Below, one piece after another: positions 53,015-62,545 of a stretch of 64,000 nt of DNA (position 1 is its first letter; the number at the start of each line of letters is the position of its first letter). Where the stretch lies: assembly GCF_015351235.1 (NCBI RefSeq), contig NZ_JADKSJ010000002.1, positions 1,054,001-1,118,000 on the forward strand, given 5' to 3'. Under the pieces are notes generated by a model, which saw only the letters and a list, made by a program, of their open reading frames with translations, made no database searches and was not told the DNA's origin. A program made the position numbers and the translations under genes. The stretch comes from Plantibacter sp. VKM Ac-2880. Its GTDB lineage: Bacteria > Actinomycetota > Actinomycetes > Actinomycetales > Microbacteriaceae.

Positions 53015-54484
53015 ATGTCCACCGAACACGTCACCAGCACCGACGAGACCACGCACCTGCCGAAACGGATGCGCTGGTTCGACGGTTTCGCCATGGCGAT
53101 GACCATGCCCGCCGCCCTCATCGCGACCCTCGGCGCCTCCATCACCGGCCTCGGCGGCTGGGGGGCCGCCGTGCTCTGGGCGATCTCCATGATCCTCGCC
53201 ATGGGCGTCAACTGGATCTACACCGAGCTCGCGACCATGTTCCCCAACTCCTCCGGCGGCATCGCGCACTACGCGGCCGAAGCCTGGAAGTCGCGCGCAC
53301 CCTGGGTCGCACCGATCACCGGCGTCGGCTACTGGCTCCCCTGGGGCACGAACCTCGCCACCTACGGCGCGGTGACCGGTGCGCTCATCCAGGCGCAGTG
53401 GTTCCCGAACGAGGACTGGGTGATCCAGCTCGGCCCGATCTCCATCACCTTCCCCATCCTCATCGGCCTGGGCGTCATCGGCGTCATGTACCTCATCAAC
53501 GTCATCGGCGTCCGCGTCACCATGGCGTTCGTCTACATCACGGCCGGCATCCTGCTCATCCCACTGTTCGTGTTCATCGTGTTCCCGCTGTTCAGCGCCG
53601 ACTGGGCGCCGCTCGACCTCACCTGGAAGCTCGAGGGCATCGAGGGTCTCCACACCGCGATCGTCTGGCTGTACATCATGGCCTGGACCACCTTCGGCAT
53701 CGAGGTCTGCGCGACCTTCGCCCCGGAGTACCGCGACTCGGTGAAGGACACGACGAAGGCGATCAAGGCGTCCGTCCTCTTCTGCCTCGGTGTCTTCTTC
53801 GTCATCCCGCTGACGCTCGGTGGCTACGCGGGTGAAGCGGCGATCGCCGAGAACCCGGCCACCTTCTTCGTCGCCAGCTTCGCCTCCCTCGTCGGTGGCG
53901 CCGCGGACGTCATGGTGCTCTGCCTCATCGCCTCGCTGCTGCTCATCATGACCACCTCGGTGGCCGATGCCTCCCGCGTGCTGTTCAACATGGGCAAGGA
54001 GCGGGTCACCGTCCCGTCGCTCGGTGTGCTGAACCGTCGCGGCGTGCCGTTCCGCTCGCTCAACGTGATGCTCGTGATGAACGTCGTCATCCTGGTGGTG
54101 CTGCAGAACCCGCTGGCGATCATCGTGACCGGCAACCTCGGCTACATCCTCACGCACTTCTTCGCCGTCTCCGGCTTCTTCCTGCTGCGGAAGGACCGTC
54201 CCGACGCCGTCCGCCCCATCCGCCTGCCGCGCTTCTTCGTGCCGCTGTCGGTCGTGCTCTCGGTGCTCCTCGCGATCATCCTCATCGTCGGCGCCACCGG
54301 CTTCTCCACCACCGGCTACGGCGGCTTCCTCGAACTCGGCATCGCGCTCGGCCTCCTCGCCCTCGGCGTCGTCATCTGGCTGTTCGTCCAGCGGAGCACC
54401 AAGCGCGACGCGGCAGCCGCGGCGAGCGGAACCGGCGATCCGAAGGTCTCGTCTGAACGGACCGACCAGGCACGCACCGAGTAG
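53015..54484 (+). CDS. APC-family amino acid/polyamine permease
   Basis: A 489-residue transporter with about 12 membrane segments. The APC signature is visible at the start (FDGFAMAMTMPAALIATLGA), in NWIYTELATMFPNSSGGIAH and in AWTTFGIEVCATFAPEYRDS. It would import amino acids or amines across the cytoplasmic membrane. It is followed at 54 bp by the FAD oxidase gene. Together with the aldehyde dehydrogenase after that, this makes an uptake-and-oxidation operon. Confidence 0.9.
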   Translation: MSTEHVTSTDETTHLPKRMRWFDGFAMAMTMPAALIATLGASITGLGGWGAAVLWAISMILAMGVNWIYTELATMFPNSSGGIAHYAAEAWKSRAPWVAPITGVGYWLPWGTNLATYGAVTGALIQAQWFPNEDWVIQLGPISITFPILIGLGVIGVMYLINVIGVRVTMAFVYITAGILLIPLFVFIVFPLFSADWAPLDLTWKLEGIEGLHTAIVWLYIMAWTTFGIEVCATFAPEYRDSVKDTTKAIKASVLFCLGVFFVIPLTLGGYAGEAAIAENPATFFVASFASLVGGAADVMVLCLIASLLLIMTTSVADASRVLFNMGKERVTVPSLGVLNRRGVPFRSLNVMLVMNVVILVVLQNPLAIIVTGNLGYILTHFFAVSGFFLLRKDRPDAVRPIRLPRFFVPLSVVLSVLLAIILIVGATGFSTTGYGGFLELGIALGLLALGVVIWLFVQRSTKRDAAAAASGTGDPKVSSERTDQARTE

Positions 54485-54538
54485 CGCACCACCTGCCCCG
54501 CAGCACCACGCACCGAGCACCACAAGGGACACCACACC

Positions 54539-55972
54539 ATGAGAACCACCTACGAACTGGCCGAAGAGCTCGCCGACACCGCACGCCTGCGGGAACAGCT
54601 GGCAGCGGCCGACCCGGAGCCGTACTGGCTCGACGACCCGACCCGGCCGGCCCCGCTCCCCCGATTGGAAGCCGACATCGAGACGGACCTGGCGATCGTC
54701 GGTGGCGGGTACTCGGGGCTGTGGACGGCGCTCCTCGCGAAGGAGCGCGACCCGGACCGCAGGGTCGTGCTCCTCGAGGGGCGGCGGATCGCGTGGGCGG
54801 CGTCGGGGCGCAACGGCGGGTTCTGCGAGCCGAGCCTCACCCACGGGTCCTCGAACGGCAAGAGCCGCCTGCCGCACGAGTTCGACCGCCTGGAGGAGCT
54901 GGGGCGCGAGAACCTGCGCGAGATCGGCGAGACGATCGCCCGGTATGGCATGGACTGCGACTGGGAGGAGACGGGGCTGCTGCAGGCGGCGACCGCACCG
55001 CACCACGTCGAGTGGCTGCGGGAGAGCGCCGAGGAGCACGGCGCCCGCTTCCTCGACCGCGAGGCGATGCAGGCGGAGGTCCACTCGCCGATCTTCCAGG
55101 CAGGCCTGTTCGAGCCGACGGGCGCCGCGCTCGTCAACCCGGCGAAGCTGGCCTGGGAGCTGCGCCGGGTCTGTCTCGAGCTCGGGGTGGAGATCCACGA
55201 GTACACGCATGTCCGCTCCATCGCCTCCGATGCGACGTCCGTCGCCCTCACGACCACGCACGGCTCGGTCGTCGCGAAGCGCGTCGCCCTCGGCACCAAC
55301 GTGTTCAAGGCGCTCATCCCGAGTGCCCGCAAGTACACGGTGCCGGTCTACGACTACGCGCTCATGACGAACCCGCTCTCCCCCGAGCAGCTCGACGCCC
55401 TGGGCTGGTCGGGCCGGCAGGGCATCTCGGACCTCGACAACCGCTTCCACTACTCGCGCCTCACGACCGACGCGAACGGGTCGACCCGGATCCTCTACGG
55501 CGGCTACGACGCGGTCTACAACTACGGCGGACGGGTCGAGCCGCGGTTCGACCAGCGCGAGGAGTCCTTCCTCAAGCTCGCCGCGCACTTCGCGCACACC
55601 TACCCGCAGCTCGCCGACCTCGGGTTCTCCCACAAGTGGGGCGGCGCGATCGACACCTGCGGTCGGTTCTTCTCCTTCTTCGAGACCGCGCACGGCGGCA
55701 AGGTGGCGCACGCCGCCGGCTTCACCGGCCTCGGCGTCGGCGCGACCCGGTACGGCGCCAACGTCATGCTCGACCTCCTCAGCGGCACCCCCACGGAGCG
55801 CACGACCATGGACTTCGTCACCAAGAAGCCGACGCCGTTCCCTCCCGACCCGCTCGCCTTCATCGGTGCTCGCATCTCGCTCTCGGAGATGGCCCGCGCC
55901 GACCGGAACGGCGGCAAGCGTGGCCTGTGGCTGCGCACGATGGACGCTGTGGGTCTGGGCTTCGACTCCTGA
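54539..55972 (+). CDS. FAD-dependent amine oxidase-like protein (PuuB/OrdL type)
   Basis: A 477-residue DAO-fold flavoprotein. The FAD loop is LAIVGGGYSGLWTALLAKER. IAWAASGRNGGFCEPSLTHG is the characteristic A-x-G-x-N-G-G-F motif of the gamma-glutamylputrescine oxidase group, and AGFTGLGVGATRYGA closes the FAD site near 400. These enzymes oxidise amines or N-substituted amines to aldehydes with release of hydrogen peroxide. No PuuA-like synthetase lies in the window, so the exact substrate is uncertain. Confidence 0.87.
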   Translation: MRTTYELAEELADTARLREQLAAADPEPYWLDDPTRPAPLPRLEADIETDLAIVGGGYSGLWTALLAKERDPDRRVVLLEGRRIAWAASGRNGGFCEPSLTHGSSNGKSRLPHEFDRLEELGRENLREIGETIARYGMDCDWEETGLLQAATAPHHVEWLRESAEEHGARFLDREAMQAEVHSPIFQAGLFEPTGAALVNPAKLAWELRRVCLELGVEIHEYTHVRSIASDATSVALTTTHGSVVAKRVALGTNVFKALIPSARKYTVPVYDYALMTNPLSPEQLDALGWSGRQGISDLDNRFHYSRLTTDANGSTRILYGGYDAVYNYGGRVEPRFDQREESFLKLAAHFAHTYPQLADLGFSHKWGGAIDTCGRFFSFFETAHGGKVAHAAGFTGLGVGATRYGANVMLDLLSGTPTERTTMDFVTKKPTPFPPDPLAFIGARISLSEMARADRNGGKRGLWLRTMDAVGLGFDS

Positions 55973-56117
55973 AGCGGCTTCAACTCCTGACAGGCAGGGC
56001 CTGGTTCGATACGGTGCAGGTGGTGCTCCGCATTCGAGTCCGACCCGCCCCGACGGCGTCGACCCGAGCCGGGCACCGTGCCAGCACCAGCAGCACCTCA
56101 GACAAAGGAGCACACCA

Positions 56118-57497
56118 GTGAGCGACTACGCCGTCGTCAACCCCGCGACCGGAGAAACCCTCCGCGACTACCCGACGATCACGGACGAGGAGCTGCAGCA
56201 GGCGATCACCGCCGCATCCGCCGCTCACGAGGAGTGGTCACGCAAGGCTCCCGTCGCCGAACGTGCTGCGCTCATCGCCCGCGTCGCCGCCCTCCACACC
56301 GAACGCCGCGAGCAGCTGGCCGAGATCGCCGTCCGCGAGATGGGGAAGACCTACGAGCAGGCGCTCGGCGAGGTCGACTTCGCCGCCGCGATCTACCAGT
56401 ACTACGCCGACAACGGTGAAGCCTTCTCCGCCGACGAACCCATCGAACTCTCCGACGGCACCGGTTCCGCGTTCATCCGCCGCGCCCCGCTGGGCGTGCT
56501 GCTGGGCATCATGCCGTGGAACTTCCCCTACTACCAGGTCGCCCGCTTCGTCGGCCCGAACGTCGTCAACGGCAACACCATCCTCCTCAAGCACGCCCCG
56601 CAGTGCCCCGAGTCCGCGCTCGCGATCGCGCAGATCTTCGACGACGCCGAAGCCGAACTCGGCGCCCACGACTCCGTGTACGTGAACATCTTCGCCACGA
56701 ACGAGCAGATCGCGACCGTCATCGCCGACCCGCGCGTCCAGGGCGTCTCCGTCACCGGCTCAGAGCGTGCCGGTTCCGCCGTCGCCGAGCTGGCCGGCAA
56801 GCACCTGAAGAAGGTCGTGCTGGAACTCGGCGGCTCCGACCCGTTCATCCTGCTGTCGACCGACGACCTCGACGCCGCCGTCCAGGACGCCGTGAACGCG
56901 CGCATCGACAACAACGGACAGTCCTGCAACGCCGCCAAGCGGTTCATCATCATCGACGACCTGTTCGACGACTTCGCCGCGAAGTTCACCACCGTGTTCA
57001 CCGGCAACGCACCGGCCGACCCGATGGCGGAGAACACGCAGCTCGGCCCGCTCTCGTCGTCCGCCGCGACCGAACGCCTCAGCGAGCAGCTGGGGCGCGC
57101 GAAGTCGCAGGGCGCGACGATCCTGGCCTCGGGCGAGCCGGACGGGAACTTCTTCCCGCCCGCGGTCCTCACCGACGTGACGCCTGAGATGGACGCGTTC
57201 CACGAGGAGTTCTTCGGCCCCGTCGCCGCGCTCTACCGCGTCGCGTCGGAGGAGGAGGCCGTACGCCTCGCGAACGACACCCCGTTCGGTCTCGGCTCGT
57301 ACGTCTACACGACCGACCAGGAGCAGGCACTGCGCGTCGCGGACGGGATCGACGCCGGCATGGTGTGGATCAACCTCGTCCTCGGTGACGCCGCAGAGCT
57401 CCCCTTCGGTGGTGTGAAGCGCTCCGGCACCGGCCGCGAGATGGGCAAGCCCGCGATGGACGAGTTCGTCAACAAGAAGCTCATCCGCATCGCGTAG
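56118..57497 (+). CDS. Succinate-semialdehyde-type aldehyde dehydrogenase
   Basis: A 459-residue enzyme; the GTG start at 56118 has AAAGGAG seven bases upstream. The catalytic cysteine is in [12 protein letters not shown], the glutamate in [12 protein letters not shown] and the NAD site in [20 protein letters not shown] matches the short GabD/YneI-like group. It would oxidise the aldehyde made by the FAD enzyme encoded 145 bp upstream, for example succinate semialdehyde. The gene ends in a 306-bp repeat region. Confidence 0.88.
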   Translation: MSDYAVVNPATGETLRDYPTITDEELQQAITAASAAHEEWSRKAPVAERAALIARVAALHTERREQLAEIAVREMGKTYEQALGEVDFAAAIYQYYADNGEAFSADEPIELSDGTGSAFIRRAPLGVLLGIMPWNFPYYQVARFVGPNVVNGNTILLKHAPQCPESALAIAQIFDDAEAELGAHDSVYVNIFATNEQIATVIADPRVQGVSVTGSERAGSAVAELAGKHLKKVVLELGGSDPFILLSTDDLDAAVQDAVNARIDNNGQSCNAAKRFIIIDDLFDDFAAKFTTVFTGNAPADPMAENTQLGPLSSSAATERLSEQLGRAKSQGATILASGEPDGNFFPPAVLTDVTPEMDAFHEEFFGPVAALYRVASEEEAVRLANDTPFGLGSYVYTTDQEQALRVADGIDAGMVWINLVLGDAAELPFGGVKRSGTGREMGKPAMDEFVNKKLIRIA

Positions 57498-57557
57498 TCG
57501 GTCACTGAGCGCCCCGGTCACTGAGACCCCCAACCCGGTCACTGAGACCCCCAACCC

Positions 57558-57799
57558 GGTCACTGAGCCTGTCGAAGTGCGGCCCCCCCTTCGACAAGCT
57601 CAGGGACCGAGGGGTAGCGCCCCAGGGACCGGCGGCCGGTCCCGACACCCGACCACCTCCGGTCACTGAGCCTGTCGAAGTGCGGCCCGTCCTCGGCACT
57701 GCCCTTCGACAAGCTCAGGGACCGATTGGGCAGCGCACCAGGGTCCCGCGGCCGGTCTCAAGACCCAGCCACCTCCGGTCACTGAGCCTGTCGAAGGGC
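57558..57799. repeat. Dispersed-repeat cluster with two inverted pairs
   Basis: Copies alternate in orientation: minus-type at 57558-57580, 57661-57683 and 57777-57799; plus-type at about 57586-57608 and 57701-57723. The first two facing pairs can form long hairpins of 20 or more base pairs. Short direct repeats (CGGTCACTGAGACCCCCAAC, twice) precede them from about 57516. Nothing else is seen in this gap between two convergent genes. Confidence 0.88.
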
Positions 57800-57803
57800 A
57801 GCG

Positions 57804-59366
57804 TCAGCGCTCGGTGAGTAGGAGCGCGCTCCACAGCTCGGCGCGGTCGGCGAAGCGCGAGAGGTCGAGGTCGAGCAGCCGCTCGAGCGTCGCGATGCGC
57901 GCACGCAGCGTCTGCCGGTGGACACCCAGGCGGCCGGCGGCCTGGTCGGTCACACAGTTCGCCTCCAACCACACGCGGGCCGTCTCGAGGTGCGTCGCGC
58001 GCGCGTCCTCGCCCAGCTGCCCGAGCGGTTCGAGCAACCGGTTCGCGAGCACCGACCCGCCCGAGACGCTCAGCAGCCCGAGCAGCCCCTGGTCCGCGAG
58101 CGCCTCGTACCGCACGAGCCGCGGCGTCTCGCCGGCAGAGGCCCGAGCGCGCGTCGCCTCGGCGAGTCCGTCGCTCACCGCCGCCCACGTGGTCACCGCC
58201 GAGACTCCACCGGTCAGCCCGTGTCTGCCGACGACCCCGCTCCACAGGCCGGTGTCCGCATCACTCGACACGATGACGATGCGTGCGTCCTGCTCGGCGA
58301 AGAACAGCTTGCCCCCGTGGGCGGCGGCCTGGACGTCGAGTTCGGAGAGGAACCCGAGCTCCCCCGGCGGGATGTCGACCACGGCGACACGGATCGGATC
58401 GGGCGGGAGCGGTCCCCAGAGCCGCGCGGCCGTGCGCTCGGCGACGGCATGGTCGCCGGAGAGCAGCAGCTCGAGCAGGCCGGAGCGCAGCTGACGGCGG
58501 GCGAGGTCGAGGGCACTGTGCTGTTCCAGGGCGATGCTCGCCAGGCCGATGACGCTCGACACGAGGTCGTGCTCGGCGTTGTCGAGCGGTACGCGCGAGC
58601 CGACGGCGAGGATGCCCCGCAGCTCGCCGCGTCGGCCCAGCGTGAGCAGGGTCGCGCCGTCCGCCCCCTCACCGAGGTGCAGGCCCGCGCGCGACCCGCG
58701 TCGGAGCACGTCCGCCACCGCGGCCTCGACGCCCTCGGGCACTGGCTCGCGCGTCTTCGTCACCACCCGGTTGCCGAGCGCATCGTAGAGGGCGACCCAG
58801 CAGTCGAGCTGCTGCCCGAGTTCCTCCAGGATCGCGGTGAGTCCGTCGGGCCGGAGCGCCGCCCGCGCGACCGCACGCTGGGCGGCGAGCGACCACTCCA
58901 ACGATGCGACCCGAGCGGCCGCGACCGCATCGGCGACGAAGCGGATGATCCCGATGAACGGCGTCCGCTCGCCCACCTCGAGCAGCGTGAACCGGTGCCG
59001 GATGCAGGCGTCGATGAGGCGCTGCGGCACGTCGGCGTGGATGATCCCCGTCGCGAATCCGAGCGCGACGACCCCTCGCGCCACCAGGCGTCGGACGTAC
59101 TCGTCGGTGCGGCGGTCGGCCAGCTCCTCGCTCATCGACCCGGCGAACTGGGCGCCGTCGGTGAGCAGGAGTTGCTCGGCCTCGAGCCACGGCGTCGGGT
59201 CGCCGAGGTCGGAGTTGTGGACCCAGGCGATCTCACGGTCGAGGTCGGCCGCGTCGCCCTCGACGAGCAGCGTGAGCTTGAACACGGGCTGAGCCATGAG
59301 GGTGCGCAGCGTGACGCCGGTGTGGACGCGACCGGCCTCGCCGCCGATCACGGGTTGCGTGGACAT
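57804..59366 (-). CDS. PucR-family transcriptional regulator
   Basis: A 520-residue regulator. The N-terminal PucR-type domain opens with VTLRTLMAQPVFKLTLLVEG and includes EIAWVHNSDLGDPTPWLE. A central GGDEF-like/GAF-like part follows, and the C-terminal PucR HTH reads VWLEANCVTDQAAGRLGVHR, then QTLRARIATLERLL. Family members activate purine, GABA and amino-acid catabolic genes. It is divergent from the aminotransferase gene with only 26 bp between ATGs, so one start is probably further inside its gene. Confidence 0.9.
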   Translation of the reverse strand: MSTQPVIGGEAGRVHTGVTLRTLMAQPVFKLTLLVEGDAADLDREIAWVHNSDLGDPTPWLEAEQLLLTDGAQFAGSMSEELADRRTDEYVRRLVARGVVALGFATGIIHADVPQRLIDACIRHRFTLLEVGERTPFIGIIRFVADAVAAARVASLEWSLAAQRAVARAALRPDGLTAILEELGQQLDCWVALYDALGNRVVTKTREPVPEGVEAAVADVLRRGSRAGLHLGEGADGATLLTLGRRGELRGILAVGSRVPLDNAEHDLVSSVIGLASIALEQHSALDLARRQLRSGLLELLLSGDHAVAERTAARLWGPLPPDPIRVAVVDIPPGELGFLSELDVQAAAHGGKLFFAEQDARIVIVSSDADTGLWSGVVGRHGLTGGVSAVTTWAAVSDGLAEATRARASAGETPRLVRYEALADQGLLGLLSVSGGSVLANRLLEPLGQLGEDARATHLETARVWLEANCVTDQAAGRLGVHRQTLRARIATLERLLDLDLSRFADRAELWSALLLTER

Positions 59367-59392
59367 GAGCCGAACCTATCACCGGATCCGAC

Positions 59393-60751
59393 ATGTACAC
59401 GGGCGTCGACGGTTGCCAGGCTGCAGGGGTGATCAACGACTTCCTCGCAGGCCTCGACAACGCCACCGTGCGCGACGCCGACACCCAGCGCGTCCTCCAC
59501 TCCTGGTCCGCCCAGAGCACGCTCAACCCGCTCCCCATCGCGGGCGGACTCGGCAGCACCGTCTGGGACCACGACGGCCGACGGTACCTCGACTTCTCCA
59601 GCCAGCTCGTCAACGTGAACCTCGGCTACCAGCACCCGAAGGTGGTCGCGGCCATCCAGGAGCAGGCCGCCCAGCTCACGACGATCGCCCCCGCGGCCGC
59701 CAACGCGACCCGTGCCGAGGCCGCTCGGCTCATCCTCGACCGGGCGCCCGACGGCTTCGAGAAGGTCTTCTTCACCAACGGCGGTGCCGACGCCAACGAG
59801 AACGCGATCCGCATGGCCCGCATCGCGACCGGCCGAGACAAGGTCATCTCGACCTACCGCTCGTATCACGGCAACACCGGTGCGGCCATCGTCGCGACGG
59901 GCGACTGGCGCCGCATCCCCAACGAGTACGCACGCGGTCACGTGCACGTGTTCGGCCCCTACCTCTACCGCACCGAGTTCTGGGCGACGACGCCTGAGGA
60001 GGAGTCGGAGCGGGCCCTGCGCCACCTCGAACGGACCGTGCAGGCCGAGGGGCCCGGCTCGATCGCCGCGATCCTCCTTGAGACGATCCCCGGCACGGCC
60101 GGTGTCCTCACCCCGCCGCCCGGCTACCTCGCGGGCGTCCGCGCGATCGCCGATCGCTACGGCATCATGCTCATCCTCGACGAGGTCATGGCCGGCTTCG
60201 CCCGCACCGGCGAGTGGTTCGCGTTCGACGCCTTCGACGTGCGACCGGACCTCATCACCTTCGCGAAGGGCGTCAACTCCGGCTACGTCCCGCTCGGTGG
60301 CGTGATCGTGTCGGCGGAGATCGCGCACCGCTTCGACGAGCAGGTGTTCCCCGGTGGCCTCACCTACTCCGGTCACCCGCTCGCGTCGGCGAGTGTCGTC
60401 GCGACCCTCACTGCGATGGCCGAGGAGGGCGTCGTCGAGCACGCGAAGACGATCGGCACCGACCACCTCGGGCCGGCCCTGCACGCCCTCGCCGAGCGAC
60501 ACGACGTCATCGGCGAGGTCCGCGGCAGCGGGGTGTTCTGGGCGGTGGAGCTCGTCGAGGACCCCGAGACGCGTGCGCCGCTCGCCGCCGCCGACATGGG
60601 CCGGTTCAAGTCCTCGCTCATGGACGCGGGCCTCCTGCCGTTCATCAGCGAGAACCGGATCCACGTCGTGCCGCCCGCGGTCGTGACCGCGGACGAGGTC
60701 GTCACCGGCGTCGCGATCATCGACACCGCACTCGCGGAGCTGCGCGCATGA
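59393..60751 (+). CDS. Class III omega-aminotransferase
   Basis: A 452-residue PLP enzyme. It shows the class III pattern: FFTNGGADANENAIRMARIA, TYRSYHGNTGAA, LILDEVMAGFARTGEWFAF with the PLP Asp, and the lysine in LITFAKGVNSGYVPLGG. The ATG at 59393 is used. A GTG at 59429 (VINDFL) may be the real start, given the very short gap to pucR. With the downstream MmsA-type enzyme it would convert beta-alanine or a related omega-amino acid to a semialdehyde and then to an acyl-CoA. Confidence 0.88.
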   Translation: MYTGVDGCQAAGVINDFLAGLDNATVRDADTQRVLHSWSAQSTLNPLPIAGGLGSTVWDHDGRRYLDFSSQLVNVNLGYQHPKVVAAIQEQAAQLTTIAPAAANATRAEAARLILDRAPDGFEKVFFTNGGADANENAIRMARIATGRDKVISTYRSYHGNTGAAIVATGDWRRIPNEYARGHVHVFGPYLYRTEFWATTPEEESERALRHLERTVQAEGPGSIAAILLETIPGTAGVLTPPPGYLAGVRAIADRYGIMLILDEVMAGFARTGEWFAFDAFDVRPDLITFAKGVNSGYVPLGGVIVSAEIAHRFDEQVFPGGLTYSGHPLASASVVATLTAMAEEGVVEHAKTIGTDHLGPALHALAERHDVIGEVRGSGVFWAVELVEDPETRAPLAAADMGRFKSSLMDAGLLPFISENRIHVVPPAVVTADEVVTGVAIIDTALAELRA

Positions 60752-60864
60752 CCGGCGAGCCGGAACCGTTCTGGGACTCGGTGTCGGGACTCCCCGCGCC
60801 GACCCCCGTCCCCCACGACGCCCCCACCGCTGCACCCCACGATCCTCAGGAGCACTCCGCATGA
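60748..60864 (+). CDS. 38-residue ORF, start-stop coupled at both ends
   Basis: The ORF MTGEPEPFWDSVSGLPAPTP... fits exactly between two genes. Its ATG overlaps the aminotransferase TGA (ATGA at 60748-60751), and its TGA overlaps the mmsA ATG (ATGA at 60861-60864). CAGGAG lies inside its end, eight bases before the mmsA start. The peptide is Pro/His/Asp-rich with no fold visible. It may be a real small protein or mainly a device that couples translation of the two enzymes. Confidence 0.5.
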   Translation: MTGEPEPFWDSVSGLPAPTPVPHDAPTAAPHDPQEHSA

Positions 60865-62396
60865 CCACCACCGCCACCACCGAGGCAATGCCCACCGAGT
60901 CCGGCTCGCTGCCGGTCGTCCCGCACTGGATCGACGGCGCCGAGGCCCCGTCCGACTCAGGCCGGACCGCCCCCGTCTACGACCCCGCACTCGGTGTCGC
61001 GACGAAGTACGTCGCGCTCGCGAACCAGGCGGAGATCGACCGTGCCGTCGCGTCCGCGGCCGCAGCCTTCCCGGCCTGGCGCGACCTGCCGCTCGCCAAG
61101 CGTCAGCAGATCGTCTTCAAGTTCCGGGAGCTGCTCGAGGCGAAGAAGGGTGAGCTGGCGGAGATCATCACCGCCGAGCACGGCAAGGTCGTCTCGGACG
61201 CGCTGGGCGAGATCACCCGCGGGCAGGAGGTCGTGGAGTTCGCGACCGGGCTCGCCCACCACCTCAAGGGCGAGTTCTCCGAGCAGGTCTCGACCGGCGT
61301 CGACGTGTACTCCACGAAGCAGCCGCTCGGGGTCGTCGGCATCATCTCGCCGTTCAACTTCCCCGCGATGGTGCCGATGTGGTTCTTCCCCATCGCGATC
61401 GCCGCCGGGAACACGGTCGTGCTGAAGCCGAGCGAGAAGGACCCGTCCGCGGCGATCTGGCTCGCGAAGCTCTGGAAGGAAGCCGGGCTCCCCGACGGCG
61501 TGTTCACCGTGCTGAACGGTGACAAGGAGGCCGTCGACGGACTCCTCACCCACCCGGACGTCCGGGCGATCTCCTTCGTCGGCTCGACGCCCATCGCGAA
61601 GTACGTGTACGAGACCGGCACCGCGCACGGTAAGCGGGTCCAGGCGCTCGGCGGGGCGAAGAACCACATGCTCGTCCTGCCCGACGCGGACCTCGACCTC
61701 GTCGCGGACTCCGCCATCAACGCTGGTTTCGGCTCCGCGGGCGAACGGTGCATGGCGATCTCGGTGGTCGTGGCCGTGGAGCCGGTCGCTGACGAGCTGA
61801 TCGCGAAGATCGCCGAGCGTGCAGCGACGCTGCGCATCGGTGACGGCCGCCGGAACTGCGACATGGGACCGCTCGTGACGAAGGTGCACCGCGACAAGGT
61901 CGCCTCCTACCTCGACATCGCCGAAGCCGACGGTGCGACGATCGTCGTCGACGGCCGCAACACGCCCATCGACGGTGACCCGAACGGGTTCTGGCTCGGC
62001 CCCACCCTCATCGACAACGTCCCCACGACGTCGAAGGTCTACACGGAGGAGATCTTCGGACCCGTCCTCGCCGTCGTGCGCGTGCAGTCCTACGAGGAGG
62101 GCGTCGCGCTCATCAACGGCGGCGCGTTCGGCAACGGGACCGCGATCTTCACCAACGACGGCGGCGCTGCACGTCGGTTCCAGAACGAGATCCAGGTCGG
62201 CATGATCGGCATCAACGTGCCCATCCCCGTCCCGGTCGCCACGTTCTCCTTCGGCGGCTGGAAGGACTCCCTGTTCGGCGACACCAAGGCTCACGGCGCC
62301 GAGGGTGTGCGGTTCTTCACGCAGCAGAAGGCCATCACCGCCCGCTGGCTCGACCCCTCCCACGGCGGCATCAACCTCGGCTTCCCCCAGAACTGA
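60861..62396 (+). CDS. mmsA: CoA-acylating methylmalonate/malonate-semialdehyde dehydrogenase
   Basis: A 511-residue enzyme of the MmsA type. Diagnostic features are FGSAGERCMAISVVV with the catalytic cysteine, and QALGGAKNHMLVLPDAD, where asparagine replaces the usual general-base glutamate, the mark of CoA-acylating members. ISPFNFPAMVPMWFFP is also typical. It converts malonate or methylmalonate semialdehyde to acetyl- or propionyl-CoA. It is the last gene of the PucR-linked operon and is followed by a strong terminator. Confidence 0.93.
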   Translation: MTTTATTEAMPTESGSLPVVPHWIDGAEAPSDSGRTAPVYDPALGVATKYVALANQAEIDRAVASAAAAFPAWRDLPLAKRQQIVFKFRELLEAKKGELAEIITAEHGKVVSDALGEITRGQEVVEFATGLAHHLKGEFSEQVSTGVDVYSTKQPLGVVGIISPFNFPAMVPMWFFPIAIAAGNTVVLKPSEKDPSAAIWLAKLWKEAGLPDGVFTVLNGDKEAVDGLLTHPDVRAISFVGSTPIAKYVYETGTAHGKRVQALGGAKNHMLVLPDADLDLVADSAINAGFGSAGERCMAISVVVAVEPVADELIAKIAERAATLRIGDGRRNCDMGPLVTKVHRDKVASYLDIAEADGATIVVDGRNTPIDGDPNGFWLGPTLIDNVPTTSKVYTEEIFGPVLAVVRVQSYEEGVALINGGAFGNGTAIFTNDGGAARRFQNEIQVGMIGINVPIPVPVATFSFGGWKDSLFGDTKAHGAEGVRFFTQQKAITARWLDPSHGGINLGFPQN

Positions 62397-62405
62397 GGCA
62401 CCCGG

Positions 62406-62445
62406 CCCCTCGGCAGCGCTCACCACGAGCCTGCCGAGGGGTCGA
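62406..62445 (+). terminator. Rho-independent-like terminator after mmsA
   Basis: CCCCTCGGCAG pairs perfectly with CTGCCGAGGGG, followed a few bases later by GTTTT. It lies 9 bp after the mmsA stop. Confidence 0.75.
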
Positions 62446-62545
62446 GCGTTTTCCGGAGGCACGTCGACAAGCGGTTCCCGTGCTTGCCTGGAGTGCGCGA
62501 GAGCCGCGACAATGGCCGGGTCACCAGGAGCGGGGAGCACCACCG

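Noticed and set aside
52853-56113. Long minus-strand ORF of 1086 codons opposite the permease, oxidase and dehydrogenase genes
   Set aside because: It mirrors the codon pattern of three well-identified plus-strand genes and crosses their boundaries. The peptide is Arg/Glu/Asp/Val-rich without any motif, as expected of antisense frames in high-GC DNA.
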